Source: Corynebacterium guangdongense (GTDB lineage Bacteria > Actinomycetota > Actinomycetes > Mycobacteriales > Mycobacteriaceae). From it: a DNA stretch of 64,000 nucleotides. The notes below the pieces were generated by a model. It made no database searches, had not been told where the DNA came from, and was given only the letters and a program-made list of their open reading frames with translations. Both the position numbers and the translations under genes were made by a program. The stretch is taken from positions 1,984,001-2,048,000 of the forward strand of contig NZ_CP047654.1 of assembly GCF_030408915.1 (NCBI RefSeq). Reading direction: 5' to 3'. Shown here one piece after another: positions 36,572-45,344 of this stretch; the first letter of the stretch is position 1, and each line of letters starts with the position of its first letter.

Positions 36572-37813
36572 ATGGCCGCTGGCCCTTATTCTATCGACCC
36601 GACCGCCTACCTCGACGAACTCCTCGCCCACGCGTCCCCGGACCTGATGCGCGAGATGCTGCAGGGCTTCATCAACCAGATCCTCTCGACCCAGGCCGAC
36701 CAGATCTGCGGCGCGCACTCACGCCACCGTCAGCGATACACGAACGAACACCCGCAACGGGTACCGCCACCGCGCGTTGGATACCCGCGTCGGCACCGTC
36801 GACGTCGCCGTGCCCAAGCTCCGGACCGGTTCATTCTTCCCCGACTGGCTCCTGGAGCGCCGCACCCGGGCCCAACGCGCCCTGACCACCGTCATCGCCA
36901 CCTGCTACCTGAAGGGCGTGTCGACGCGTCGGATGAATGACCTGGTCGCCAGCCTGGGCATCACCAACCTGTCGAAGTCGCAGGTCTCCGAGATGGCCAA
37001 GGACCTCGACTCCATGGTCGAGGACTTCCGCACCCGACCGCTGGATACCGGCCCCTACCTGTATCTCTCCTGCGACGCGCTGACGATGAAGGTTCGCGAA
37101 GGCGGGCGGGTGGTCAAGACCTCGGTGCTGTTGGCCACCGGCGTGAACGCGGAAGGCTACCGTGAGTTGGTGGGCATGCAGGTCGCCACCGCCGAGTCGG
37201 TGGCCCCCTGGACCGGGTTCTTCCGCGACCTGAAAGCACGGGGCCTGAACGAGGTGTATCTGGTCACCAGTGACGCGCACCTGGGGATCCAGCACGCCCT
37301 GGGAGAGGTGCTGCCGAATGCGTCGTGGCAGCGGTGCCGGACGCATAACGCCCAAGAACCTCTCCGGGCTGGTGTCGAAAACCCAGTGGCCGACCTTGTC
37401 GGCGATGTTCCACACCATCTTCCAGCAGCCCGACGCTGACGCCGTGTGGGCCCAGGCCCGCGAGGTGGTGGCGTTTTGTGAGCAGAAGTTCCCGCACGTC
37501 GCGCACTCACCTGGAGGAAGCCCTCGATGAGCTGCTGGCGTTCACCCACGCGCCAAAGGCGGTGTGGACGAAGGTGTGGTCGAACAACCCCACCGAGCGG
37601 CTGAACCGGGAGATCCGTCGACGTACCGACGTCGTCGGGATCTTCCCCAACCGCGACGCCGTCATCCGACTGGTCGGTGCCGTGCTCGCCGAGCAGCATG
37701 ATGACTGGATTCAGCAGAAGCGCTACATGTCGCTGACGAGCCTGGAGCAGACCAGGGCGATGATGACCGCCAACGTCATCGACGCCGACGAATCTGATCA
37801 GGAGGTCGCATGA
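36572..37813 (+). pseudogene. IS256-family (Mutator-like) transposase with three frameshifts
   Basis: It starts with MAAGPYSIDP and the DLMREMLQGFINQIL region, shifts frame near 36720, and continues with the core (RALDTRVGTVDVAVPKLRTG, GVSTRRMNDLVASLG, CDALTMKVREGG, SDAHLGI). A second shift near 37350 and a third near 37500 lead to the end containing NPTERLNREIRRRTDVVGIFPN, where the catalytic Glu lies. All three acidic residues are present but no single frame encodes them, so the transposase is dead. Confidence 0.85.
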
Positions 37814-37834
37814 ACCAGCCGCAGCACCGGGCAC

Positions 37835-37857
37835 GTGCCGGTCCCTGGGACCGGCAC
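37835..37857. terminator. Perfect hairpin at the end of the IS256 gene
   Basis: An 11-bp inverted repeat (GTGCCGGTCCC / GGGACCGGCAC) with a one-base centre, followed on the plus strand by GCTGCTTGTTTTAT. It could terminate the transposase transcript or be part of the IS256 end. Confidence 0.55.
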
Positions 37858-37867
37858 GCTGCTTGTT

Positions 37868-38350
37868 TTATCGAAAGGCAAAAACACCACTCAAAAGGAC
37901 TTGACTGTAGGTGATATCCGCGACCCACAACATATCCGGCGCGGTGACGCAAAAGTCCCGGTCGACCAGGTCCACCGGACACTGCTCGGCGTCCGCGCTG
38001 CGCGTCGATGGTCTTTTCTGCCGCCGCCGGATCCCCACCAGCCCGTCGGCAGCCATGAGGCGCTCGACGGTGCAGCGGGCGACGTGACCGCAGGCGCCCT
38101 CGCGGTTGATCTCCGCCCACAGTTTCCGGGCGCCGTAACAGGAGTAGTTGTCGTCGAAGATGCGGCGTAGCGCCCGGGTGATCTTCCTGTCCCGGAGGGA
38201 CCGGGCTGATTCAGGCCGTGATTTGTGGGCGTAATACGTGCTCAGGGCAATCTTCGCGCTGGTGGTAGCCAGAACACGGATGATGGGCTCGACCCCGACC
38301 TGGGCACGGTTGTCGTCGATGAAGGTGACGATTACTTGGGTGGGCGGCCT
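37868..38350 (-). pseudogene. IS3 OrfB, N-terminal and middle fragment
   Basis: Residues FDDNYSCYGARKLWAEINRE, HVARCTVERLMAADGL and VADITY are the HTH_21 region and the first catalytic Asp of an IS3 OrfB. The frame ends at 37868, where the IS256 side begins. It pairs with the C-terminal fragment at 35909. Confidence 0.75.
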
Positions 38351-38642
38351 GGCTCCGCCGCGAAAAAGCCGAGGCCTTCTTGAGGATATCGTTGGCGCGT
38401 TTGGCTTCCGCGAGTTCGGCCCGCAGCCGGCGGTTTTCCGCTGCGAGGTCGATTGATTCGGCTGGTGTGTCGATCCCGGACTGTTTGTGGGCGCGCACCC
38501 ACACGCGCAGGGTTTCTTTGCTCAGCCCGAGCTCGCCGGCGATGCGGGTGATCGCGCCACGGGCGGTGTCGGGGTTGGCTTGGGCGTGGAGCACGAGTTC
38601 GACGGCTCGTTGCTTGAGCTCTAGGGTGTACTTCGAGGGCAT
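38211..38642 (-). pseudogene. IS3 OrfA of the interrupted element
   Basis: MPSKYTLELKQRAVELVLHA followed by LSKETLRVWVRAHKQ (helix-turn-helix) and the coiled region ENRRLRAELAEAKRANDILKK, the typical OrfA layout. Past KKASAF the frame is the shadow of OrfB. OrfA itself looks intact, but the element cannot move because OrfB is split. Confidence 0.75.
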
Positions 38643-38903
38643 ATGTAGGGTTCCTTTTTCCAATTCCCTACCCTCCATTAAACCCGGGGCGAACCAGGTT
38701 ATCAGGAGATACAGGGCTCGGAATCAGAGGAGACTCAATCGCCCATATGTTCCGGCAGATGGGCGCACCTTGGTCGATCTATCGAACTAAACAGGAGTGA
38801 AAATGATTGGTTAGGGGTCCGACTGCAGTCCAGGCCGGGCCAATTCTTCGTCGACTGCAATCCACTCTTGGTTAGACAATTCTCCCCGAATGTCAGAAAA
38901 ATT

Positions 38904-40157
38904 TCAGCGCCAGAGCCCTTTAGTGTCTACTACCAGCTTTTCCTTGAGGGAGGCCGCTGTTACTTCTCTAAACTCGCTATGGTCGACAAGGACCACCACC
39001 ACCTCCGATTCTTCAATAGCTTGGTCCGCACCCACCAGCTTTACATTCTCGTAGCCCGCAAGCGATGTCGGCAGGTCAGAGATGTTCGGTTCCACGGCCA
39101 AGATCTGGGTGCTAGGAAACCGTTCTGCCATCGTCTTCGTGATCTCTAGCGAGGGAGACTCCCGAAGGTCATCTATATCAGCCTTGAAAGCCAAGCCTAA
39201 GGCGGCAATACTCCTTGCGTTCACATCTTTGATTGCAGTAGCGACCTTCTCCACTACCCACCCCGGTTTACTGTCATTGACTTCTCGGGCTGTCCGAATC
39301 AAGCGTGCTTCGTCCGGTGCCGTAGAGACGATAAACCAAGGGTCAACGGCGATGCAGTGGCCACCCACCCCGGGACCGGGCTGCAAGATGTTCACGCGCG
39401 GGTGGTGGTTTGCGAGTTCGATAAGTTGCCACACATCGATACCTAACTTATCGCACACTAGTGAGAGTTCATTCGCGAACGCAATATTTACATCTCGAAA
39501 AGAATTTTCAGTAAGTTTAGCCAGTTCCGCTGTGCGGTCGTTAGTACCTAGAAGTTCACCCTCGCAAAACGAGCTGTACAACTCGATCGCTCGCTGAGTC
39601 GCCTTTTCACTCATTCCACCGATGATGCGGTCGTTGGTTTTCAGTTCCTGCATGGCATTCCCAGGAAGAATCCGCTCCGGGCAATGGGCAAAGTAGATAG
39701 TTGGCTTTCCCTCTCGGTTTTCGTCGCCGTCTGCCACCAAATCTGGCCGAAGTTCCAAAACACGGTCTGCCATGCTGGCCGTTGTCATGGGGGGCGAGGT
39801 CGACTCAAGGACAATGAGTTCGTTTCCCTTAAGCATCGGGGCTATGGCCTCCGCAGCAGAATAAATAAACTTCATGTCTATGGCGTGCCCGTCCGCGAAT
39901 GGTGTCGGGACCGCGATTATGAACGCATTGGCATGTGGCATGTCGGTAGTGGCCCGGAACCTACCAGATTCAAGCGCTCTCTTTAGCTGGCCTTCGAGGT
40001 CAAGTTCCACGATCGTCACTTCGCCACGATTGATCTTTTCGACCTTCTCAGTGTCGACATCAACCCCGATGACATCTAGACCACTATTGGCCATCACGAC
40101 GGCAGTGGGCAGACCGATGTATCCCAGCCCTACGAATGCGACCGATTGAGACGCCAT
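38904..40157 (-). CDS. wecC: UDP-N-acetyl-D-mannosamine dehydrogenase-like nucleotide-sugar dehydrogenase
   Basis: A 417-residue enzyme from MASQSVAFVG (AAGGAAG just upstream); the longer frame adds a non-conserved leader. The NAD motif GLGYIGLPTAVVMANSGLDVIGVD, the linker EStSPPMTTASM and the catalytic GPGVGGHCIAVDPWF, with Cys and following Asp, are as in WecC rather than in UDP-glucose dehydrogenases. It would oxidise a UDP-HexNAc at C6, giving a uronic acid such as ManNAcA. No epimerase (WecB) gene is in the window, so the precise substrate is uncertain. It is the only sugar-acid gene of the polysaccharide region and is divergent from the glycosyltransferase at 40474. Confidence 0.85.
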   Translation of the reverse strand: MASQSVAFVGLGYIGLPTAVVMANSGLDVIGVDVDTEKVEKINRGEVTIVELDLEGQLKRALESGRFRATTDMPHANAFIIAVPTPFADGHAIDMKFIYSAAEAIAPMLKGNELIVLESTSPPMTTASMADRVLELRPDLVADGDENREGKPTIYFAHCPERILPGNAMQELKTNDRIIGGMSEKATQRAIELYSSFCEGELLGTNDRTAELAKLTENSFRDVNIAFANELSLVCDKLGIDVWQLIELANHHPRVNILQPGPGVGGHCIAVDPWFIVSTAPDEARLIRTAREVNDSKPGWVVEKVATAIKDVNARSIAALGLAFKADIDDLRESPSLEITKTMAERFPSTQILAVEPNISDLPTSLAGYENVKLVGADQAIEESEVVVVLVDHSEFREVTAASLKEKLVVDTKGLWR

Positions 40158-40473
40158 TATCTTCCTTACTTTTGCGAGATGACAGATCATGCGACTATTG
40201 CGGCTCGGATTTTGACTCCGTGACTGCTGCATTGACTTACCTGTTATATCATCGTAACCGCTTCTTTGCAGGGACTGACTCTAGATGTCAGCTGTTCTCC
40301 TTCGATTTCTCCTGGAGTCCACTCTGGTTGCGCCGTTCGACCCGCCAACGATTGACCAGTAATGAGCGATGTTCTTCTGAAGCCTTGTGCCCCAGTTTAT
40401 CTGAACTAGTATTTTCTGAGAGTGTGCTAACTCCCCATTTAGCCAGCTCAGTCGGAACGAAAGCGATTGGACT
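40158..40473. other. Divergent promoter region between dehydrogenase and glycosyltransferase
   Basis: 316 bases without a gene, noticeably A/T-rich, containing the starts of two divergent transcripts. No specific boxes are claimed. Confidence 0.4.
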
Positions 40474-42387
40474 TTGTCAGTGAGTAATTTTCCCCAGATT
40501 CGAAGCAAAGCTGATATGGCTTTAAGTAAAGCTTCCAAACGCGTCAAAAGGATGTTTCTCTCACACGCTCCTCGGCCCGCAATCGATGTCGCGAAAGCCA
40601 TTCGTGATGCAGCCTTGGGGACTCACGTCAGATCGACATTATCTGAGTTCCCTAGATTTTCTTCCGGGAGTCCCGGTGCCCCGTCTAAAACTGAACCCCG
40701 CACCGCCCTTCGTGTTGCGACGATAATGGACGAATTTTCTTATACTGCATGGGAAAGTGAGTTTACCCTCATCCCAGTGACCCCTGATGGCTGGAAAAGC
40801 GAGTTGGCCTCCGGGGTGGACCTCCTCTTCGTCGAATCCGCGTGGGCGGGTAACGACGGCGCCTGGCAATACCAACTGACTGGAACTCGGGCACCCAGCC
40901 AACCCTTGCAGGATCTTCTTCAGCACTGCCGCAGGCTCCAAATACCGACGGTCTTCTGGAACAAGGAAGACCCGCCCCATTTCGACGACTTTTTGGCGAC
41001 GGCGAAGTTGTTCGACACCATCTTTACTACAGACAGTAACAAGATCGACGCTTACCAACGCGAAGTGGGCCACAACCGGATCTTTGCCCTTCCGTTCGCG
41101 GCCCAGCCGAGGCTGCACAACCCGGCTCGGAATGGCATCCAGTATGCGAAACACGATGTCGCGTTTGCAGGAACGTACTTCCGCCACAAGTTCCGTGAAC
41201 GCCGAGACCAAATGGATTTGATATTGGGAGCTGCGTCTGATGTAGGTGACACTCACGGAATCGGTTTCACCATCTTCTCGCGCCATGCAGGGAAAGACGA
41301 AAAGTACCAGTTTCCCGCGCCTTTTGATCGCTGGGTGGTTGGTGCACTCCCCTATTCGCAGATGCTCGCCGCCTACCGAGGTTTTAAGGTGTTCCTCAAC
41401 GTCAACTCGGTCGTCGACAGCCCCAGCATGTGTGCGCGACGGATATTCGAAATCAGCGCTTCAGGCACTCCCGTCCTCTCCACGCCGAGTGCAGCAATTA
41501 CCGAATTCTTTCCGGAGGACGAGGTACCCGTAGTGCATTCACGCGAGCATGCTCGTCGCATGATTCGAGCCCTCGTTTTGTCGCCCGAACTGCGCGAACG
41601 AATTGCACATCGGGCGCAACGACGAATTTGGGAAAACCATACCTATCATCACCGTGCGTTAACGATTGCAGACAAGGTCGGTTTTGATGTCGAAGTAGAT
41701 GAACCCGTGGAAGTGAGCATTATTTGCTCTACCAACCGGGACGCCTCGCTGGGGCACCTCCTCGATCAAGTCGCGCATCAGATCTATCCGAATGTCGAGC
41801 TCGTTGCCCTCGGCCATGGTATCGACTTCGACGATTCCCTTCGCGACCGGGCGCGCGACCTGGGTATTCGCCTGACTTTGCTCTCTGCGCCGGCAGAAAT
41901 ATCCTTGGGCACATGCTTGAACCAACTCGTCAATGCCTCTAACGGTCAGATCATTGCAAAATTTGACGACGACGACTACTACCGTCCGAATTATCTCCGC
42001 GACCAGGTTTCCGCACTCCGCTGGTCGGGCGCCGACCTAGTCGGGAAGGCCTCTATCTACCTCCATTTAGCAGGCGACGACCTCTTGGTTCGTCGCTGGC
42101 ACAGCAAAGAGCATAAGTGGTCGAACTTCGTTGCGGGGGCGACTCTGGTTGGTTGGAAACGAACATTCCTTGACACCCGATTTCAAGAGCTTGGCGTGGG
42201 AGAAGACTCCCAATTTCTCAAGGACCTCGAGGACCAAGGAAAGTACGTATATTCCGCCGATCGGTTCAACTACATGGCTACCCGCAACAGGGCAGGCACT
42301 CATACATGGAACATCAGTGATGCCGAGATCCTTTCATACTCCACTGTCGAATCGATCGGACTTAACTTGAGTCACATCACTGTATAA
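40474..42387 (+). CDS. Two-domain glycosyltransferase (CgeB/GT4-like + GT2)
   Basis: A 637-residue protein, starting at TTG 40474 or the GTG two codons later; both lack a clear ribosome binding site. Residues about 75-410 resemble CgeB-type GT-B transferases (VDLLFVESAWAGNDGAWQYQ, VFWNKEDPPHFDDFL, DVAFAGTYF, NVNSVVDSPSMCARRIFE, SASGTPVLSTP). Residues about 415-637 are a GT2 domain: VEVSIICSTNRDASLGHLLDQ and the metal motif KFDDDDYYRPNYL (Asp 498 onward). The domain order is the reverse of the 748-residue enzyme at 33150. It probably adds two sugars in succession. Nothing directly couples it to neighbours. Confidence 0.8.
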   Translation: MSVSNFPQIRSKADMALSKASKRVKRMFLSHAPRPAIDVAKAIRDAALGTHVRSTLSEFPRFSSGSPGAPSKTEPRTALRVATIMDEFSYTAWESEFTLIPVTPDGWKSELASGVDLLFVESAWAGNDGAWQYQLTGTRAPSQPLQDLLQHCRRLQIPTVFWNKEDPPHFDDFLATAKLFDTIFTTDSNKIDAYQREVGHNRIFALPFAAQPRLHNPARNGIQYAKHDVAFAGTYFRHKFRERRDQMDLILGAASDVGDTHGIGFTIFSRHAGKDEKYQFPAPFDRWVVGALPYSQMLAAYRGFKVFLNVNSVVDSPSMCARRIFEISASGTPVLSTPSAAITEFFPEDEVPVVHSREHARRMIRALVLSPELRERIAHRAQRRIWENHTYHHRALTIADKVGFDVEVDEPVEVSIICSTNRDASLGHLLDQVAHQIYPNVELVALGHGIDFDDSLRDRARDLGIRLTLLSAPAEISLGTCLNQLVNASNGQIIAKFDDDDYYRPNYLRDQVSALRWSGADLVGKASIYLHLAGDDLLVRRWHSKEHKWSNFVAGATLVGWKRTFLDTRFQELGVGEDSQFLKDLEDQGKYVYSADRFNYMATRNRAGTHTWNISDAEILSYSTVESIGLNLSHITV

Positions 42388-42482
42388 GGCCTTATTCTCA
42401 GCGACGCCACCACGATCCACAATTTAGGGAAACCTCCTCTAGAAACCGGGATGTCCTCACCTCTGGTCGCATCACCAAGGCG

Positions 42483-43301
42483 TCAGCGGATCACTTCGGA
42501 GTCGAATACGATTTGGGGAGGAATATAATCCCGGCGAGCTTGTTCCAACAGCTTTTCCGCCTTTTCCATGTCGCCTACCGTCCTATGCTGGACCCAAGTC
42601 CTGTAACTCTCACAGACCGTTTCAGAATCATTATCGGCAACGATGGCGCCGTTATGCATCCAAATCGCCCGCTCGCAGGTTTGCTCGACGGACTTTGCCG
42701 CGTGAGATACAAAAAACAGAGTGCCCGCGCGTTCAAGCAGCTTCTTCATCCGATCTCCAGCGCGACTGGCGAAGTTGGCGTCACCGGTTGAAAGCGCTTC
42801 GTCCACGATGAGAATTTCCGGTGATGCAGCGGTTCCGATGGCAAAATTGAGGCGAGCCGACATCCCCGAAGAATAAGTGTTAAGAGGACGGTCAATGGCT
42901 TCTCCCAGGTCCACCAGCTCCACCAGCTCAGGGTAAATTTCGTCAATTTCGCTCTGCTCCATGCCCAACGCTAGACAACCGAGTTGTATGTTCCTGGCCC
43001 CCGAAACCGCGGGGATTAGTGCTGAAGATACCCCCAGTAGACTCGGGTGTGAGCTGGTAAAGATTTCTCCCCGCGTCGGACTGTCAGTTCCCGCGATCAT
43101 TCGCAGCAAAGTTGACTTGCCCGATCCGTTCTGACCTAAAAGGCCGATGGATTCACCTTGACTAGCTACCAGGTTGATGTCAACATTCGCTCGAACCCTC
43201 TCGCGTCGTCTTTTTCTGTTCGTAGAAAATGAACGGAACTCTTTAGTGACCTGGCGACATACCACCGTTGGGTCACTCACGCTTTGATCGTTAGCGGACA
43301 T
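42483..43301 (-). CDS. wzt: ABC transporter ATP-binding protein for polysaccharide export (Wzt/TagH type)
   Basis: 272 residues from MSANDQSVSD; the longer frame would lie inside the permease gene. Walker A LLGQNGSGKST, the signature NTYSSGMSARLNFAIG, Walker B ILIVDEALSTGD and the switch VSHAA are those of polysaccharide/teichoic-acid exporters. The C-terminus has no large glycan-recognition domain, so export would not need a terminal modification recognised by the ATPase. It overlaps the permease gene by 11 bases. It powers export of the lipid-linked polymer. Confidence 0.9.
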   Translation of the reverse strand: MSANDQSVSDPTVVCRQVTKEFRSFSTNRKRRRERVRANVDINLVASQGESIGLLGQNGSGKSTLLRMIAGTDSPTRGEIFTSSHPSLLGVSSALIPAVSGARNIQLGCLALGMEQSEIDEIYPELVELVDLGEAIDRPLNTYSSGMSARLNFAIGTAASPEILIVDEALSTGDANFASRAGDRMKKLLERAGTLFFVSHAAKSVEQTCERAIWMHNGAIVADNDSETVCESYRTWVQHRTVGDMEKAEKLLEQARRDYIPPQIVFDSEVIR

Positions 43302-44208
43302 TTGCGTACTTCCCTTCGCCTCGCCAAAAGAAGAGAAAACCAAGGAGTAGCGTGCCAGCGCCCCATGCACTGAGAACCAGCCAATCAGTCGCAGTGGGAG
43401 CCTGGCCGTACATCACGGCGTCGCGCACGGCGGTCAGGAACCGGTAGGCGGGGTTTTCCTCCATCAAGAATTTCAAGGTTGGTTGGTCGACGAATCGCTC
43501 TACCGAAAAGAACACACCTGAAATGAAAAACCATGCCCGGGTCGCAAGATTGATCATCGTCTTCATGTCCGGAATTTGCGCGGTAATACGGGCGGACATG
43601 AACATCAAGCCCGTTCCAAAAAGTTGGATAAGTAGGAACAATGGGAGAACCAAAATGATCGTCCCGTGAATCGGTTCCCCCCACTGCGCAGCTAAAGTAA
43701 TGATTATCGCCACGGCTCCCGGAATAAGAGAATCGTATGCTTGACGGATTGCTCTGGAAAAGACGAGGGCGGCCGCCGGGAAGTCGAAGGCACCTAACAT
43801 CCCGCGGAACGACTTAGTCAGCCCGATTCCGCTGGTCAAAGGCCCTCGCATCATTCCGAAAAACGTGATGCCGATCATGAGGTATCCGATGAAATTATCG
43901 ATTCCTCTGGAAGTCTGCAGGATAAAACCGAAGATGAACCCGTACATCAGACCATCGAGTAGTGGCGACAAAATCAGCCAGGCGCGTCCGAGAATCATGT
44001 CACGATCCGTTTTAAACGCTCGCGAACGTGCATCCAGCCAAACAAACCGACGGCGGCTCCAAATCTTTCGCAAGTAGTTGCGGAGGGTCGGACGCGAGCT
44101 CAGCCTGCTCAGGCGAGCATCGTTGACGAGGACTAGTTGTGAAACCTGATCAGACGATTCCTGCTCGGCACCTTCCGCTAGCTCACCTCGTTGTGGAAGC
44201 GTGCCCAT
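43291..44208 (-). CDS. wzm: ABC-2 type polysaccharide exporter permease (Wzm/TagG type)
   Basis: A 305-residue membrane protein with about six membrane segments after a hydrophilic N-terminus. The motif SRAFKTDRDMILGRAWLILSPLLDGLMYGFIFG is the conserved first-helix region of Wzm/TagG permeases, and AWFFISGVFFSVERF is the typical late segment. It overlaps wzt by 11 bases, so the two form one exporter in the cytoplasmic membrane. The start codon is ATG (MGTLPQRGEL). It is divergent from the hydrolase gene at 44400, with a shared promoter region of about 190 bases. Confidence 0.9.
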   Translation of the reverse strand: MGTLPQRGELAEGAEQESSDQVSQLVLVNDARLSRLSSRPTLRNYLRKIWSRRRFVWLDARSRAFKTDRDMILGRAWLILSPLLDGLMYGFIFGFILQTSRGIDNFIGYLMIGITFFGMMRGPLTSGIGLTKSFRGMLGAFDFPAAALVFSRAIRQAYDSLIPGAVAIIITLAAQWGEPIHGTIILVLPLFLLIQLFGTGLMFMSARITAQIPDMKTMINLATRAWFFISGVFFSVERFVDQPTLKFLMEENPAYRFLTAVRDAVMYGQAPTATDWLVLSAWGAGTLLLGFLFFWRGEGKYANVR

Positions 44209-44399
44209 AGTGGTTCAGCCACCTTTCAGTTCGAGACATCTTGCGCAAATACCTAGAGAATCGGGAGCGCCCGGTTACTTTACCCTGACATAGAACTAGG
44301 TCAGACCGGAACCTGCGGGTGTGTTCGGCTCCTTTCTCCGAATGATTATATAGTTGGACGATATTCATTCGACTTGAACAAGTGCCGGGGAGGCCGACA

Positions 44400-45344
44400 G
44401 TGCAGAAACGAGTGTTAGGGGCTGCGCGCGCCACATTAGGGAAGTGGTGGTCGGATTATCTCCAGAAAAAGGACTTCTTTGTTCCGTCGTTAGATCTGAC
44501 CACCCGCCCCCGAAATAATACTGTAGCCGTCGACAACTCGCGTTCGTTCGCTGATGTGAACGCCTTCCATGCCAGCCGACCGAGTTCGGGTGTCTCGACG
44601 GTATGGCACCGTGGTCTGCCGATCGATATGTCAATGTCTTTGAAGAAGGGCGCGCCACTGATCGTTGTCTTCCATGGGGCCACGAACGTGGATGTGCGTC
44701 TGCCTTGGTTGTCTGGCTTGGGGATTACAGCCGCGTTAGAGACGTCCCGACTGTCGATTTCTGACCCTAGCCTCTACATGGATCCCGACCTCAATCTCTC
44801 CTGGTTTTCCGGGTCTCACATCCAGCCGGATCTGATCGATGTACTAGCGCAGATCATTAAAAAAGTCACAGTCGCCACCAGCGCTCGAAGAATCGTGCTC
44901 TTCGGTGGATCCGGGGGCGGGTATATTTCTCTCCGACTGATCGAATACTTCCCTTGGGCGACTGCTGTTGTGATGAACCCACAGACCGACATCGAAAAGT
45001 ATCATGAGAAGCACGTGCAGCGTTACGTGGATCTGGCTTGGAAAGGCGACCGCAACCTACTGCGTTCTTCATCCGGAACTACAGTTTTTGATAGCGTTGA
45101 AGCTGCCAAGGGCACTGCCAAAGTGGTCTACCTTCAAAATAGCAACGACACGTTCCATCTCGCCGCACACCTAGCACCGTTCCGTGAACGTTTCGGAGGA
45201 ACTGAAAGATTCATACTGCTCGAAGAGGCTTGGCGCGACGGGCACACTCCGCCACCAAAAGAAGATATTACGAAGATTCTGTCAGCAGCGGCTAAAGATG
45301 ACTGGCAGGCATTGACGGACCGGCTGGGGTTCAAACAGCTTTAG
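44400..45344 (+). CDS. Alpha/beta hydrolase of unknown function in polysaccharide cluster
   Basis: 314 residues; I take the GTG at 44400 because GGGGAGG lies 6 nt upstream (a GTG at 44382 has none). Fold elements are PLIVVFHGATN (first strand and oxyanion region), SISDPSLYMDPDL, the nucleophile elbow LFGGSGGGYISLRL, QNSNDTFHLAAHL (likely Asp) and DGHTPPP (likely His). The DPSL segment and overall order resemble the N-terminal hydrolase module of the 1049-residue fusion, so both belong to one family. A polymer O-acyl esterase or acyltransferase is one possible role, by analogy with hydrolase-fold enzymes of other glycan pathways. It ends overlapping the convergent glycosyltransferase by 14 bases. 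Confidence 0.7.
   Translation: MQKRVLGAARATLGKWWSDYLQKKDFFVPSLDLTTRPRNNTVAVDNSRSFADVNAFHASRPSSGVSTVWHRGLPIDMSMSLKKGAPLIVVFHGATNVDVRLPWLSGLGITAALETSRLSISDPSLYMDPDLNLSWFSGSHIQPDLIDVLAQIIKKVTVATSARRIVLFGGSGGGYISLRLIEYFPWATAVVMNPQTDIEKYHEKHVQRYVDLAWKGDRNLLRSSSGTTVFDSVEAAKGTAKVVYLQNSNDTFHLAAHLAPFRERFGGTERFILLEEAWRDGHTPPPKEDITKILSAAAKDDWQALTDRLGFKQL

Larger units (their letters stand above)
35868..38696 (-). mobile_element. IS3-family insertion sequence interrupted by IS110 and IS256 sequence (nested)
   Basis: The ends are a 24-25 bp imperfect inverted repeat: TGTCAAGCCCCGGG... at 35868-35891 and its mirror at 38672-38696 (about 18 of 25 positions match, all in the CCCCGGG core and the outer GAGG). 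OrfA and the first part of OrfB lie at the right; the last 70 codons of OrfB lie at the left. Between them are an IS110 C-terminal fragment and an IS256 gene. The IS3 element itself sits inside an IS701 gene. No clear target duplication is visible. Confidence 0.7.
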
